Below, piece after piece: positions 1 to 11,440 of a stretch of 64,000 nucleotides of DNA (position 1 is its first letter; every line of letters begins with the position of its first letter). Source of the stretch: Onchidella celtica. Taxonomy: Eukaryota > Mollusca > Gastropoda > Systellommatophora > Onchidiidae. A program made the translations under genes and the position numbers. The stretch is from the NCBI GenBank assembly GCA_963931925.1, contig OZ007569.1, forward strand, positions 42,998,521-43,062,520. Direction: 5' to 3'. Below the pieces are notes generated by a model. That model had not been told where the DNA came from. It did not search any database and saw only the letters and a program-made list of their open reading frames with translations.

Positions 1-746
1 GGACATATAAATATTTCATATAACGGCCTTTTAGTACCAGGAAGAAAAGACCATTACAAGTTCAGGGATTTTTTACAAAAGACATGAGATTTCCCATTTC
101 CCAATCGGCCTCGAACATAATGATTATGCAGACAAGGGCAGCCGCACAGTCGCGATGTGCTGTTATGTTTCTTAGTTTCATAATATATTCCCTTTAACAC
201 CGTAATAAGCCCGTGTCTCACACATGTGCGCATTCCCTCTCATTCGCCTACAGCTAGACAACAAAGTCGCGTGTGGGCCCCTAGGGTAAATGACTCCTAG
301 GCAGACAGAATGACATGCAAACATCTTACTATAATAGAGTTAGAAGGTGACCATGTAAGCAGCTAAAACTTTGTGAATGCAGGACCAAAAATTATAAAAT
401 TTTGTGTGCTGCATCAGTTTTTGACTATAAATTACTCGGGCATATTCATTTTGAACAAACTTCAGTCATTAGTGTGTATTTTACGACTTTCATTGAGCCA
501 CAACAAAGAGGCGCAACTATCTCGAATAACAAATTTTTTTTAAGTGTGATCGGAAATTTCGCCCCTGGCCTCTCCTTACACATTGAGCTTCGAACAACAA
601 AACTTGCAAGATTTATCTTGCTCGAGTCCGCTAGGACATTATCAAGAACCCAACGACCCTCATGCACAACAGCAAAATGTTTATATCAGAAGTAACAGAG
701 AATACCACGTTTTCCCACTTTTTTTTTTCTTTGCTGACATCTTCAG
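1..746. other. No recognisable gene; probable amylase intron
   Basis: No exon of a known family was recognised. The stretch ends in a polypyrimidine tract and an AG at 745-746, immediately before the first amylase exon, so it is most simply the 3' part of an amylase intron. Short open frames on both strands have no protein-like features. Confidence 0.5.
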
Positions 747-919
747 CTAGCGGCGGCGTTCATGCTGGCTCACCCCTACGGTATGCCTCGCATCATGAGC
801 AGCTACGAGTTCAACCATGCCAACAACTGGGAGGGACCCCCGCACAACGTAGACATGAGCACTAAAGATGTCGTGATCACAGATATGATCTGTGGCAATG
901 GTTGGTCCTGTGAGCACAG
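747..919 (+). CDS. Alpha-amylase exon A (end of barrel, start of domain C)
   Basis: The acceptor is a T-rich tract plus cttcag at 741-746; the donor is GTCTGT at 920. The exon opens in phase 0 and ends in phase 2. It encodes [20 protein letters not shown], then a W-GPP loop and CGNGWSCEH. It aligns with the MLAHPYG and CEHR-W blocks of animal amylases. The Arg of PRIMSS matches the conserved chloride-binding Arg. Confidence 0.92.
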
Positions 920-3900
920 GTCTGTGATACAGACTGATCTAACCAAGGGTGATAGGAACAGTTACAAAGTGACCAGAGAAATAAACAGACAGACAGGTGG
1001 GGGAGGGAGGGGGCAGGCAGACAGACACACAGGCATGCATGCAGGCAGGCAGACAGACAGAGACAGAGATAGATCAATATCCTTATGTCATTACTAATAA
1101 ACAATCACTATAGTAAATATAATTATCTGTTGCCAACATAATTATTAACAGCATACAGAACAACTATATATGTGTTATTTTGAATTCTCTGTTATTATTT
1201 TCCGTAGTTCTGTTGTGCTACACAATATACTATTTTTTTTTATGTCGTTGTTCAGATGGCGACAGATCTATAATATGGTAGGGTTCCGTAATGTTGTCGC
1301 TGGGACATCGGTAGACAACTGGTGGTCAGGGGCAGATTACCAGATTGCATTTTCTAGAGGAGATAAAGGATTTATCGCCCTTAACCTGGAAGGCTTCGAC
1401 ATCGACACGATTTTACAGGTGAATTACAGGTAGACATGCCCTTACATAATCTTGAGCCTCACTGGGCGATTCCTCTTTGTTTTATCCCGACTGAAACCAA
1501 TAGCAGGTCTCACCAAACAGGATCATTCATGATTGGGCACATTTTATGAAACGCCGCCCTCCTGTGCCTCGTACCCACGGACTCTTTTTCACTCTATTTA
1601 GACGGGAACTTTGTCCTGGGCCCTTTCCATGAAACTGGCCACTGCACTTGCACTGTTGGGGTGAAACGCACGAGGCCAGGAACAACATGGGCATAAAGTT
1701 CTATTAGAATAGCAGAATCAGGTTTGCATATTCTACGGTACGAATACGGTATCAGTACAGTGATCTGTTGGCTAGACGAATTATTAGCGAAAACAAACGC
1801 AAGGTAAACAAAACATAACGAAAAACAGTAAAACGAGTTCGTACAAGCCGGCGCCTGATATTTTATGAAGACAAGAACATTGTGTGCTGCTGAAAAAGCA
1901 TGCAGGGCCCGCTAAGCTCTTTTGCCGACGGGTTCATACTATTTTCCACTATTTCCACTGTTGTCTCCCGTTGTATGGTTATCTCTCAGAACATTCGAAT
2001 TCGATCTTCTGGATGGGGCAAAGTTTGTCAGAATGATATTCTATCGTATGGGCCACTTTTTTTTTTTAATGAAGTTGCTGCAATTTAACTGGTCATAAGA
2101 AGAATGGAGAGTAATTAATAACATTAAAATCTGTTTATTTCTAGAAATATAATTCTCTGTCTCTCCTAACTTAGCCAAGAAAAGAGTAAAAAGAACTGAG
2201 TTCACTATAACCCTTCAGCTGACAAGGAAAAAAAAACATTGCGTCTTGCTAAAGGATGATGCGCTGCAAAGTTATCTTACAAATTTGATAGTTGGAAATT
2301 GGTATAGACCTGAAACATCGACAAAGAGTAGATTTCTGGAGAGGCGATTTCATTGGCTGTATAGCATAAAAGGCTTGGAAAGTTAGCTGATTAATGGAAA
2401 AAGGAATAATAGAGCTAATGAATGAATTAGTGTAACTAGATTCCTGTAAATAATACTACTAGTTATGCGTAGCAAAGGATATACTAATCATGCTTTGTTG
2501 TTTTGTCAGCCTCCATGCATCTTGGGAAGAGGGTTTTATTACCTTTACAACGTAATAATTTGAATCTCACTGAATTCCTGGAACTTTCTTCAGACGGGAC
2601 TTCCGGCCGGTGACTACTGTGACGTCATAAGTGGTGATGTCCAAAATGGCACGTGCACAGGAACAACTGTGACAGTTAAAGCAGACGGATCAGCAGACAT
2701 AAAAGTGTGCTCACAATGTCCGGACCCAGCATTGGCTATTCACCTTGGTCAGTCACTTTCATCTGCGTTTCCATTGTTATCATCAGCTCTAAGAGTCCCA
2801 CTGCGTTCATCACTGACAACACTGTCTTCTTTAAACCATTCATACATTACACGAGCCTTTATGAGCGGCTCACAAGGGTATAAACACTCCTCTTAAATAA
2901 TGCCTTATTCTCAGTTCAATATCCAAGGCCTCGCTTTACAGTATGACCTATTGCGACCTTAGCTCTTGTTTGTTCTATCTCCATTTTCTGAAAAAAAACC
3001 CGGAGATCTTTAGTATGCAGAAGAAGTATAAAAAAACAAATGCACATTTTAACACTTGTTTAAAAATGCGCCGCGGCACTTATTAAGCTGTTGCACAGTT
3101 CCGATTTATTCCAGTTCCTTATTACTAAAGCCGCAAACATTTAACGCCGAATTTGTCAGTTGTGCAAACATTGTAGACCCAGTTAGGACAAAAATTGTGC
3201 ATTTTGTAATAAAAGCAGGAAACTTTCCACAACTGTAGAAGATGGGCTAACAAATTATTACCGATATATACTGACCGCCTCGCCAGATGACCTCGACCAC
3301 CTCAAATGACCTCTGATTTCCTTTCTTTTTCTTTGTATTTTGGAATAACATCGATTCTGTGCTAGAAAAACTGAAAAAATGGGCAATTTGTTTTTTTATT
3401 AAAAAAAAAATTGTAATAGGTACAGTGATGCTCCACAGTTCTTTTGCCAGGATCATTTAACTTTCCATAGCGACTCTCAAACTGACCCGTGGTCATTGCG
3501 ACATCAAAGCTGTGAATGTTGTTCTTTTCATATTCGAAATTAAGATTTGAAATTGAAAATGAGCAGCACGTGATCACATTTCCATTGTTAGTGGCCAGAT
3601 TGACCACAGGCCACATACCTGACCAGAATGACACGTTTTGACAAACGCTAAAATTTATAGCATTCTGGAAGACTAGAAATGTTTTATTAGGTCGAGACGC
3701 GTAAAATTTAATGGTCATAAGGAAAACACGACGCGCTGACCTTTAAAATAAGTTGAAGTGACCACCCAACTGACCAGTGGTCATTATAAAGACCAAAACT
3801 GTGGTGATCTATGGATGGACCAAAGATCAGAGAACATTCCCATTCAAATTACAACCAAACAAGCTTGTCCCTGGACGCTGCAGACTGGCAAATACTAGTC

Positions 3901-6900
3901 GACACACCCACAGCTGAATGAGGACCTACAGACTGTGAGGGACACTGGCTCGCTGCCAGACATTTTCATCTATACCGAGGCAGGTAAGAGAGTAGTCATG
4001 ATTGAGCTAAACAATTCCATACAAGAATGGCATTGGTAAACATAAAATTGAAACCTAGCATGTCCAGCGATCTGGCCAACGAAAAGGCCAGAAATGCATA
4101 CTCGTCGAAAGTTCCACTGATCAAGACTGGTTTCAGAGGATTTGTAGGAACACCAGTACAGAATCCGGAAAGCACCTTGGCTTGAGGGACCAAAAGAGAT
4201 CAGCAACACGAAGACGTTGTCAAAGGTGGCCCAAAAGACTTTCAGCGGGAAATGGAACAAGTAGAATGAGCTAAAACAAAAACTTGATTTAAATTGACCA
4301 AAAATTGTTCTGCCAGTGATATATTTTCTTTCGACACACCAGAAGGCAACCTGACAGATTTTTAAATATGTGTATATTAGGATAGGAGCTCCAAGCTGCT
4401 CAAGCTATTTTCATGCCTTTGCTAAGGAAAGAGAAAGTGCTGTCACGGTCAGCGGAATAGAGCAATGGTAGGACTCACAAAATGGCTTGAAATTGCCCGT
4501 CTCATTTATTGTTGCAGTGATCAAAAGGGATAGCGCAAGCCCGGGTAATATTTCTTGAGCTAGAAGTCTCTGAAAAGCTCTGGTCTCTTGTCACGGTTTT
4601 TCAGAAAGTCGTTCCAGTTCCTCGACATGCATCTTGGAAGAGAGAACTACTCGCTGGAGAGAGCTCTGAACAACCGCTGATACCATTATCAATCAGGCAA
4701 GTCATATTTGGCGTTTCTTTGCTTGGTGGAATTTGTTCTAGTAGACATTATAGCAGATTGAATTTGTTATCACACTTCAGCATGCGGTCTTCAGGTGCTA
4801 AGAATGGAGGTATGCTTGATGTTTGTGAGTAGAATAAAACGACCAAGTCCACACCCCAACTCTGGCATGCAATGTGCCGCTGGGCAAAAAAGGCTGCAAT
4901 TTATTCTGCATTTTGTGTAGCTTGTTCCAAAAGAGCTGAAGGCCATTCTGTTTTAGTGGTTCCCTGATGTTTGTTGTCTGGGATTTTCTCCGCTTTCAGC
5001 TTTTTTACATTATTGACGATATTGCATTGGGCTATAGTGTTAGTAGGGATGTTAATGAGGTCTTGTTTTGTTAATTCTGAAAATGGAGTTCTTAATTCTT
5101 CAAACACATCCGGGAGTACCGACTAAAACCTTTGCTTGGCTTCCTGGCGTTCTTCGCTTTACTACGAAATATGATCAGGTTATTTGTGCTACCTGTATTT
5201 GTGGCGACTTCCAATAATAAATTGCTTCTTATAATTTCAATGCATGCTGAAAACAAATATTATTATATGAATGGCACAATTAAATATCAATAATTCTAGT
5301 TGGCCCGGAGAGAAGTTTTCAAGAATTTCTTGAGTTGTATCAAAATATCTATGTCATGACAGAGCCAAGTATTAAATTTTACACGTTAAAGTGTGCAAAA
5401 CTACATTTCCACTGGATATATTTCACAATGTCAGATCAAGCAAGATCGATCCCCACTTAGTTACTGAATATCAAGTTAAGTGGCACATTCGTCGGCAATT
5501 TTACATGGACAGTCTTCCATGTTGTGCTAAAGAGCCACAGGCAGTTATATTTTATGCCAGTGATGTAATTCAACATAGCAGTCTATTCATCCTGCCATTC
5601 TTGGCTGAATATTGAGAGTCAGGTCCAACAGATGCAGAACGAAGCCTAACAGTACTATACTCTACAGTCTACAGACTGGAGTCAAGTCCCGAAAAGTGCT
5701 GTAGTTCAGGGTGCTTGTTATCTTTTATGCAATTATTTCATTTCGTTTCCATTTCTTCATCTCTTCAAATGGTCTGGAAATGGAAGAGATGTAACCATGT
5801 TCAGATGGAGGGAGGAGTGGCGACGGTGTATTATTACATTCAAACAAAATTAAACAAAGCCTTGATAAAGATGTCATTAAGACCCTTTTCGTCCAAATAG
5901 TGTAACCTTGCAGGTTTACACGGCAGCTCCCTAATTATGTCGAAATCCAGACTTGAATGCCTCAGAACAATAAATTAAACAAATTAAAAAAGGCTAAAAG
6001 GAAAAACATGTTGGTCACAAAGCCGAGCATTAGAAATTAGCAATAAAAACTAACATAAATTGCAAAAGAAATGAAAACGGAATAGTTCTTTTGGAATTCG
6101 TAGTATATGAATATTTTGTTTTCTGATGTTTTTTAACAGGGGGTTTGTGGCCTACATCATTTTCCTCAGATTTTATCCTTGTCACAAATCCTGCTGAGGC
6201 CTCACATTTTTTATAAACTAAAAGACTGCTTTACTTTGCTTTAAGGTAAAACCTTTAAAAAATCTATATTTAGATTTTATCGGTACTGAACGGAAAAATA
6301 TTCCATCTTTCCATTTCTGAAGTTCTTTTTTTTAAATTAAAGCCAGCGACAAAGTATTAAAAAAATGCATTTGAAGTGAGGAACCAAAGACGATTTGAGA
6401 CCTCCTAGCGAAAATGTTAGTGTCTTTTTAAGCCTCTCCATTCGTCTTCTGATTCTGGTAAACCCCGCCATGTTTGATATTGCTGGAAGTTTATCCTGTG
6501 GGCAATCAATTGAATACAGGGTTCCGGATAAACTTATAATACCGAGGCACTATTCTAAAAACTACAATTCGTCAAACTGTGACCTCGATAGACACCATTG
6601 GCCAAGAGCCGTCACATGGCATCCAGGCGGGCAACGCCGAACCTCAGCGCTCTTCGTTTTCTGCCAACATCGATCTCGTGTCCTCTTTGAAAGCGCTAGT
6701 GGCTATCATCACAACAGTCGTCAATAAACCCTTTTACCAAGATAAGGAGCTGGAATTTTTCATTTGTACAACATTATTTCATCGCAGAGTGTACTTTTTA
6801 CTGGTAAGTAATGGTTTTCTTTGAGTTATTGTGTAGAACTAAGAGCTGTTGCAGCCGCACATATTCCCGATCGATCTCGCAGAAAACATGAGCCAATCGT

Positions 6901-8299
6901 GGAGCTAATGAACAAAGACTTCAATGCTTTTGTGACGAAGAATTTTGTAAAGTAGACACTGAGTGACAAATCGCACATAGTGAGTGTTCCGGTGTTAAAA
7001 TGTGAGTATTCATGTAAGTAAGTGATTACTCTGTATCTAGATTCTAAATGTCCAAAGTAGACGAAAGAAAAACATTGGCCACATGAGGTAGGACGTTTTA
7101 CTCTATAACTAGAGCTGGATCTATTTATGTGTATCTAAGAGCAAGGGAACATGTTGGGGATGCAGATAAATCCTTATATATATGGATTAACATGAATAGC
7201 TCTAGGGTTAGATTTAACATTTTGATTTTCAACCAAGCGATGAAAACTTTCACCACAGTACAGTGTCGCAGATCTGCAATCGAGCAAAGCCTATAGGTTA
7301 CAGATCTAGATCAAAATCTCGTCTACGTTTTGCGTAACGTTATCGAGTCTTACTTGTTAAAAGAAATGTCAATAATTACCTCAGTAGTATCGAAGAGCTG
7401 GCAATGTTTTCTTTCAGTGGTGCAGAAAGAATTTTCCATACAACGTCTTTCAGTGGTGACAAAGATAATAAATTAGACAAGATCTAATTACTGAAGACAG
7501 AGTTTTCTGATGAAGAAAAGTTGTATGGAAAAAAGAATCGGCTACATGCAGTTTCTTTCTTTCTCTCTTTTCTTTCTTTTTTTTTCTTCATTTACAATTC
7601 TTCATTACACAGTTCATAGACTGTTTTTTTGTCCTAGATGACTACTGAAATTGGAGTTGGAACAAACAAGAACTGAAGTCACCGTATGCCTCATCACAGC
7701 CCTGTCACATTATGACAATATTCTAATTATCTTAATAATCTTATTGTAATTATGAGAGATGAGATTGGTATCAGAAAGTCGGCAGGAAGTGAATTAGTAA
7801 ATATTTTCATTGTGAATGGAAAAGAGGAATAAAATAATGAAGGGTGGGTCAGAAAAGGGGGGAAAAAAGAAGAGGAAAATACTTGACTCCGGCATATAGC
7901 TGAAAATCGAACCCGAGATATATCTATTGGAGTTATCGAACACAGGATCACTGGTGTCTGAGGAAGCGACTCGTCATTTATTAAATCATCATTAGTCATT
8001 TTTTTGTTCATGAACAAAACCATAAGGTAAGGACTTCCACTTTGGAACTTTACAACACCAACTACAAAATACATGTACTACAAAGATTTTGTGAAGATCT
8101 TAGAACAGACCCTGTTTGGTGTTGCTAGTTTTTGTTCGCAGTTCATAAACTTAAATCATAACTAAACAGTGTCTTACATAAGCTCCGGTTTTACTATATT
8201 CATCACCATTGTTAATTGTTATTTTTATTATTATTTTATTATCTGTTGTCTTTTCTTGTTTCAGGTCAAAAGATCGGTTCCCCAGTCAAGCGATTCTAG
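747..8299 (+). CDS. Alpha-amylase, 3' end of gene (four exons, 5' incomplete)
   Basis: This is the C-terminal part of an animal-type alpha-amylase (EC 3.2.1.1, GH13), the secreted digestive enzyme that cleaves alpha-1,4 glucan bonds in starch and glycogen. Joined exons 747-919, 1256-1418, 2594-2747 and 8265-8299 keep a single frame (phases 0/2, 2/0, 0/1, 1/stop). The product carries family hallmarks: MLAHPYG followed by PRIMSSYEF, where the Arg matches the chloride-ligand Arg of vertebrate amylases; [22 protein letters not shown]; and in domain [16 protein letters not shown] and NGTCTGT. The catalytic Asp/Glu/Asp exons are not in the window and should lie before position 1. Domain C Cys residues are kept. 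The last exon is inferred from phase and a strong acceptor; if it is wrong, the third exon reads on to a stop at 2896. Confidence 0.9.
920..1255 (+). other. Amylase intron with GACA/GGCA-rich simple repeat
   Basis: This 336-bp intron contains a purine-rich imperfect microsatellite at about 988-1072 (acagacag, ggcaggca units). Nothing else was recognised. Confidence 0.7.
1256..1418 (+). CDS. Alpha-amylase exon B
   Basis: The acceptor is ttgttcag at 1248-1255 and the donor GTGAAT at 1419. Phase 2 on entry completes the Arg of CEHR, giving [19 protein letters not shown]. The rest matches the NW-YNGS-N-AFSRG and GFI-LN blocks of amylases. The exon ends in phase 0 after LQ. Confidence 0.92.
1419..2593 (+). 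other. Amylase intron, no other feature seen
   Basis: AT-rich unique-looking DNA between exons B and C. A short open frame at 1900-2088 has no family resemblance. Confidence 0.6.
2594..2747 (+). CDS. Alpha-amylase exon C (domain C)
   Basis: The acceptor is tttcttcag. The exon opens in phase 0 with [20 protein letters not shown], a near-signature of animal amylase domain C, and ends at LAIHL plus one base before donor GTCAGT (2748). Vertebrate amylases end a few residues after the equivalent AIH, so very little coding sequence should remain. Without splicing at 2748 the frame stays open to a TAA at 2894-2896, adding about 48 low-complexity residues unlike amylase. Confidence 0.88.
2953..3160 (-). 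mobile_element. MITE copy, one end missing
   Basis: Co-linear with the reverse complement of 57008-57263: shared blocks include GTTCTATCTCCATTTTCTG, CGGAGATCTTT, ACACTTGTTTAAAA, CACAGTTCCG and CTAAAGCCGCAAAC. The second terminal repeat is not found, so this copy is truncated or decayed. Confidence 0.6.
7652..7686. mobile_element. Terminal fragment of the same MITE family
   Basis: The stretch ggagttggaacaaacaagaa followed by ctgaagtcaccg matches the terminal repeat of the MITE at 57008-57263. No partner end was found nearby. Confidence 0.45.
8265..8299 (+). CDS. Probable alpha-amylase terminal exon
   Basis: A strong acceptor (long T-rich tract, TTTCAG at 8259-8264) opens an exon whose phase fits the previous donor: CTT G joins GT CAA AAG, giving [15 protein letters not shown] then TAG at 8297-8299. 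The AIH-x-x-x-K/R-I/L ending resembles the C-termini of animal amylases. The evidence is phase, acceptor and this weak tail similarity; a cDNA would settle it. Confidence 0.5.
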
Positions 8300-9470
8300 A
8301 CACATCCTCTCCTAAATAAGTACCGGCGCTTCAGTTTGTATACTGGTATAATTCAAATTCATGTCCTATTCAAATTACCTATTGCATCTGTTTCTTTGAT
8401 CTGATAATCAACGCATCTGATTCATAAAACACTCACAAAATGTCAGGCCTCAACTTAAGAAGCAACTCTGGTAAAATCTTAATCAATAATAATCAAAAAC
8501 ATTAATTCTTCAGAAAGCGTGGCTAATAGAGTAATTTTCTTTCACGGTAATTTCTTCGACTGCAATAGAGAGTTTTTTCATTACGGACAATCACTTATAA
8601 AAGTCTCTGGCTGGATGGACATCCCCCTCCTCCTTTCTGTTTTTCATTCGATTCTTCATTATGTAACTCGTGTATGCATTAAAATTTGTATTTTAGTTCA
8701 TTATAGTTGCTCATTCTTTTTCTTTGTGACCATTATTGCTAAATAAACTTTTCTTTTAGCACAGCTGTCGAATGTCCGTGTACATAACATGAATGTGTCA
8801 GTGAGAGTTCAGTACAACACGACAGAAATAACACTCTACGAATACTTCATTCACTACTGCTACCCCTGCACACACATAAAAAGAAACCAGAACAATCACA
8901 AATCGTCATGTCGTCTGGGATTGTAGTAACTCAAAAATTCGAAAAATCGAGTTTTATATATTTAACTATATATATATAATATTATACTAGAATGATCTTC
9001 ATAATAGATCCTCCTAAGCCCAAAAGTAACCGAATGCCAAACTTTCAAAAATGCATCGTAACTAGACCAGTTGTGCCGAAATAAAACTTTTTTTTTTTTT
9101 GGAGGTAGGGGTGGGGTGGGGTGGGGGAGGGGGGCTTCTCCTGAAAAGTAGCCATAACCAGTTATTACAGTTAAAGAGAACGGTGACAAAATGGCATTTG
9201 ACTCGCCTCAGCTAGCAAAACAGTCAAAATCTTGGAGCCACAAAAGAATGAAATAAAATACAAGAAACATGACTCGCATGACGTCAAGTATGGATTTGCC
9301 GCAGTCCGTAATGGTGTCTCGGAATATCGAAAGATACAACATCAAAAACCAAATGACGCACAACATACCACTTCTACAGGCGTTTTCCATTCCGTGCCAA
9401 AGTGTCAAGCGGATTCGGTGTGTAAATTGTAAGTATTACTAAAAAGAAAAAAAGATCGTATCATCAAAGT
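8300..9470. other. No gene recognised downstream of amylase
   Basis: AT-rich DNA with a T9 run and G-rich run near 9090-9133. A candidate polyadenylation-like TAAATAAG lies at 8312-8319. An open 50-codon stretch from about 8766 follows a plausible acceptor, but it matches nothing recognised. Confidence 0.5.
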
Positions 9471-9546
9471 CTATGACGAGCACCGGAAACTTGAATCAGC
9501 AATTTCTCAAAAGTTGATGAGGGGGACTTCGAACCTTGTCATTCTA
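9471..9546 (+). repeat. Half-copy of the AGAATGACAAG MITE family
   Basis: It shares CAATTTCTCAAAAGTTGA and GAACCTTGTCATTCTAAG with the right half of the complete MITE at 55052-55299, and with 28499-28570 in reverse. Confidence 0.55.
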
Positions 9547-10804
9547 AGGAGCCCAAAGGTAACTGGTTAGTTGTCAACAAAAAATAGTGATCAGGACCAG
9601 CTGGCCAAACATTTTAATTCTACCTAATAATAAGAATGACAACAATAATAATAATAATGAAAAATCAAATAATAATTTATTATTATAAGAGTCCTCATAA
9701 AACCACATGTATTTGGCCACGTTATCAAATCAGCCAGCTAAATTATCGTTATACCAGTTCACAAGTGTTCTTTGTAAACTTTTCACAAAAATTGACTTTT
9801 CATCAATGAATTTCATACGACATCTGGTACATTTCCCTTTAATATCAAGTCTATCTGAACTGTCTATAAACAAGTGATAATAGCCAACATGTCGATTTTT
9901 TCATTTTTTCCGATGTAGAGTTGAGCTCAAACATAAAAGTGAAATTCTCAAACGTAGAATCAAAAGAGATAGAACACTTTGTGGTCTGAAGTAATGATAT
10001 ATTATTATATATCTCTTACCTCCCCGATTTCATATTATCCAAGAATCCAACGATGTTGTCACTTGCATCTGCTCTTCATCACACGAAGAAGTCACACAAA
10101 ATCCTAACCGAGTTCAAATGACCAGCACATACTACCAAACTAGATGATTCGGATCGAACATTTTCTGATCTCCGGAGAAGTCAAAATATTTCCTTCCAAT
10201 AATTGGAAGTAGTTACATGTATTCCTGCACTGGAAATCATTAATACTGGGGAAAGAGAAAAAAAGGCAATGAAGCGTGGAATTTCAGAGATAATACGAGG
10301 ATTAAGATCAGCTAAGATAAGAATCACTGAATGACTTAATTATCCAAAAATTCACTTTCACAGAGCGTTTAAGGGCATTTGCATGGTATTGGTACACACA
10401 CAATTCATCATTGCATAAACATTATCATCATAATTCAATAATAGGCATATTACACGGAACCTTAGTCAAATATGGTTCACATCTAGCTATAATGTCTTGC
10501 CGAGGCGAATTACGAAAGCCAAAACACGGATCTTCTGTATCTTTCTCCAGCAAGTTACAATGACGTACTTCATAGGGTCTAGTCATAAAACAAAAGAGAA
10601 AACATTGACACTAGGACTCCTGCACACCATCCCCTCTCAACACACAGGTCACTTGTGTGGCTGTACTGGTGGGATGTCCAACATGAGGATTTTGCTCACC
10701 CATCCGTGTTTTGAACTGAGCTGAGAAAAAAAAAATTCTGCCCAAGCGATTTTTTAAGCCCCCACCTCACCCTTCCCAAACACACCAAAACAATTCTTGG
10801 CCAT
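9547..10804. other. No gene recognised
   Basis: AT-rich DNA with an imperfect AAT microsatellite near 9626-9690. No protein family was recognised on either strand. Confidence 0.5.
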
Positions 10805-11035
10805 GTCAAAAATTGACAAAAAGAAAAGAGAAAGTTGTGTGCAGCAAAGCCTTGCGTAAGAAATAATACCCAGACGATACAATAAAACGCAAAGAAAAGG
10901 GGAAGGCAACAAAAAAAAAAAAAAAACACCCAAAAAAACTGATCGTATCCTTGTATCGTTTGGGTATTATTAATTTTCCTATGCGAGGCTTTGCTACATA
11001 CAACTTTCTCTTTTCTTTCAGCCAATTTTTGACTT
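10805..11035. mobile_element. Foldback MITE with ~75-bp inverted arms
   Basis: The left arm (gtcaaaaattg, AGAGAAAGTTGTGTGCAGCA, AAGCCTTGCG, AATAATACCCA, CGATACAA) is repeated in inverted form at about 10950-11035 (TTGTATCG, TGGGTATTATT, CGAGGCTTTGCTACATACAA, CTTTCTCTTTTC, CCAATTTTTGAC). The centre is an A-rich loop. A third copy of one arm lies at 11345-11440. Confidence 0.65.
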
Positions 11036-11344
11036 AATTTTAAGCCTTCCAGGTTTTCTGTGGTCTTTATAATATTTCATTTTTTTAAAAAATGGCCCTG
11101 CAGGCCTAGCCCATATCGCCCCCTCCCTCCGAATCATGGAAAAGACTGTACTAACTAGGGATAAGTTCTCCTTCACCTGACAATGAAGGGAACGGTCTGT
11201 GCCTATGAACTCTTCAGGGATTAAAGTTCATTTGGTACAAAGTAATGTATGTGCGGTTTGGGGAAAAATCCAATCAATGGTGTGAATTTTAAAGCACAAT
11301 TGATCATCAGAAAAAAAAATCGATCGAAAGTTTGATTAGTCTTG

Positions 11345-11440
11345 CCCTTTTCTTGCCGTTTATTGTATCGTTTCTAAATATTATTTCTTACACTAGGCTT
11401 TGCTACATACAACTTCCTCTTTTCCTTTTTTGCCATATTA
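11345..11440. repeat. Solo arm of the 10805-11035 foldback element
   Basis: It contains TTATTGTATCGTTT, TATTATTTCTTACACTAGGC, TTTGCTACATACAACTT and CCTCTTTTCC, in the same orientation as the right arm of the neighbouring foldback element. It is a degraded second insertion or the remnant of a larger parent element. Confidence 0.5.

Larger units (their letters stand above)
2748..8264 (+). other. Probable last amylase intron (5.5 kb)
   Basis: The stretch holds one MITE copy (2953-3160), a fragment of its end (7652-7686), AT-rich unique DNA and several short open frames with no recognisable family (for example 6395-6727, 3362-3718 minus, 3970-4260 minus). It is an intron only if the terminal exon at 8265 is real. 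Confidence 0.5.

Noticed and set aside
3362-4260. Minus-strand frames of 96-118 codons
   Set aside because: No recognisable motif, low-complexity Phe-rich composition and no splice context; treated as chance.
6395-6824. A coding exon (110 and 81 codon overlapping frames)
   Set aside because: Two frames overlap, no splice signals fit the amylase phase, and no family was recognised.
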